Assembly: GCA_027023165.1 (NCBI GenBank)
Contig: JALVWX010000250.1
Location: 326-22,838 of the forward strand
From: Thermococcus sp.
GTDB taxonomy: Archaea; Methanobacteriota_B; Thermococci; Thermococcales; Thermococcaceae
Reading direction: 5' to 3'
Length of the DNA: 22,513 nt
Both the position numbers and the translations under genes were made by a program. How positions within the stretch are numbered: position 1 is the first letter of the stretch; each line of letters begins with the position of its first letter. Under the pieces are notes generated by a model. The model saw nothing but the letters and a program-made list of their open reading frames with translations, searched no databases and was not told where the DNA came from. This document shows, piece by piece, positions 22,336-22,513 of this stretch.

Positions 22336-22513
22336 AACCTTGTCGACCTCGTTCGAAACCTCAATGTCAAAGAGGTGTATCGTCGGCAAGAGCCACCAGA
22401 GGCGGTAGTTGTGGGTCTTGTCTTCCTCGCCGTAGTACTGGAAGACGAACCTTCCAAAGCCCGTCATGTCGCGGTGTATGTCCCTGACTTCCCTGATTAC
22501 GCGCCTGACCTTC
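22318..22513 (-). CDS. Conserved hypothetical protein, 3' end only
   Basis: The minus strand is open from the window edge to TGA 22318 and encodes the last ~64 residues, including VIREVRDIHRDMTGFGRFVF, DKTHNYRLWWLLPTIHLFD and EVDKVLAMLD. The family is not recognised. Codon use is like that of the neighbours, and the reading is soluble and aromatic-rich. It overlaps the 3' end of the GH130 gene by 18 bases in convergent orientation. The start lies outside the window. Confidence 0.7.
   Translation of the reverse strand, partial: KVRRVIREVRDIHRDMTGFGRFVFQYYGEEDKTHNYRLWWLLPTIHLFDIEVSNEVDKVLAMLD

Noticed and set aside
1..22513. CRISPR array, tRNA, rRNA or insertion sequence
   Set aside because: No regularly spaced direct repeats, tRNA-like GTTCGA/TGG elements with paired arms, or transposase motifs were seen on either strand by eye.

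Overview
The window looks like a chromosomal segment of a hyperthermophilic euryarchaeon of the order Thermococcales (Thermococcus or a close relative). The evidence is the protein families, dense packing with ATGA-type overlaps, GGTGAT/GGAGGTG ribosome binding sites, short leaders, and AT-rich archaeal TATA boxes about 25 bases before the inferred transcript start. No rRNA, tRNA, CRISPR array or insertion sequence was seen.

Left part (1-8091) is mostly housekeeping and conserved hypothetical genes. On the minus strand are an HD-domain phosphohydrolase (cut by the window edge) and a small putative OB-fold protein, divergent from an Era-like GTPase. A minus-strand operon follows: helical-repeat protein, 102-aa unknown, YjbQ family protein. 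Next come a Trm11-like methyltransferase, a VapBC-type toxin-antitoxin pair whose toxin looks damaged, a CoA-binding protein divergent from a frameshifted membrane/PH-like protein, an NfeD-like protein with a YgjP-type metallopeptidase, and an SPL-type radical SAM protein.

Central and right part (8088-22335) is a carbohydrate locus. A minus-strand operon carries a lipoprotein sugar-binding protein, two permeases, an ABC ATPase, a TrmB-type sugar-sensing regulator and a glycerate 2-kinase. Upstream is a two-gene operon of Gfo/Idh/MocA oxidoreductases. Divergent from that is a GT-A glycosyltransferase resembling glucosylglycerate/mannosylglycerate synthases. Then follow ruins of a PfkB sugar kinase (minus) and of an L-fucose-isomerase-like gene (plus), an intact debranching-type (alpha/alpha)6 glycosidase and a GH130 mannoside phosphorylase/hydrolase-like protein. 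A convergent conserved gene runs off the right edge.

The most interesting observation is a repeated operator, AACYA-N7-TRGTT with an ATAC/GTAT flank, present at 14693, 16814 and 18775. Each copy lies 12-15 bases upstream of a TTATATR TATA box, and together they precede the ABC operon, the dehydrogenase operon and the isomerase/glycosidase operon. This predicts one regulon, probably under the encoded TrmB-like protein, with the operator in the position where archaeal activators bind. Combined with the glycosyltransferase, glycerate kinase and glycosidases, it suggests a locus for uptake and turnover of a glycoside, possibly a glycosylglycerate, in which the isomerase-kinase branch has decayed. 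The substrate is inference only.
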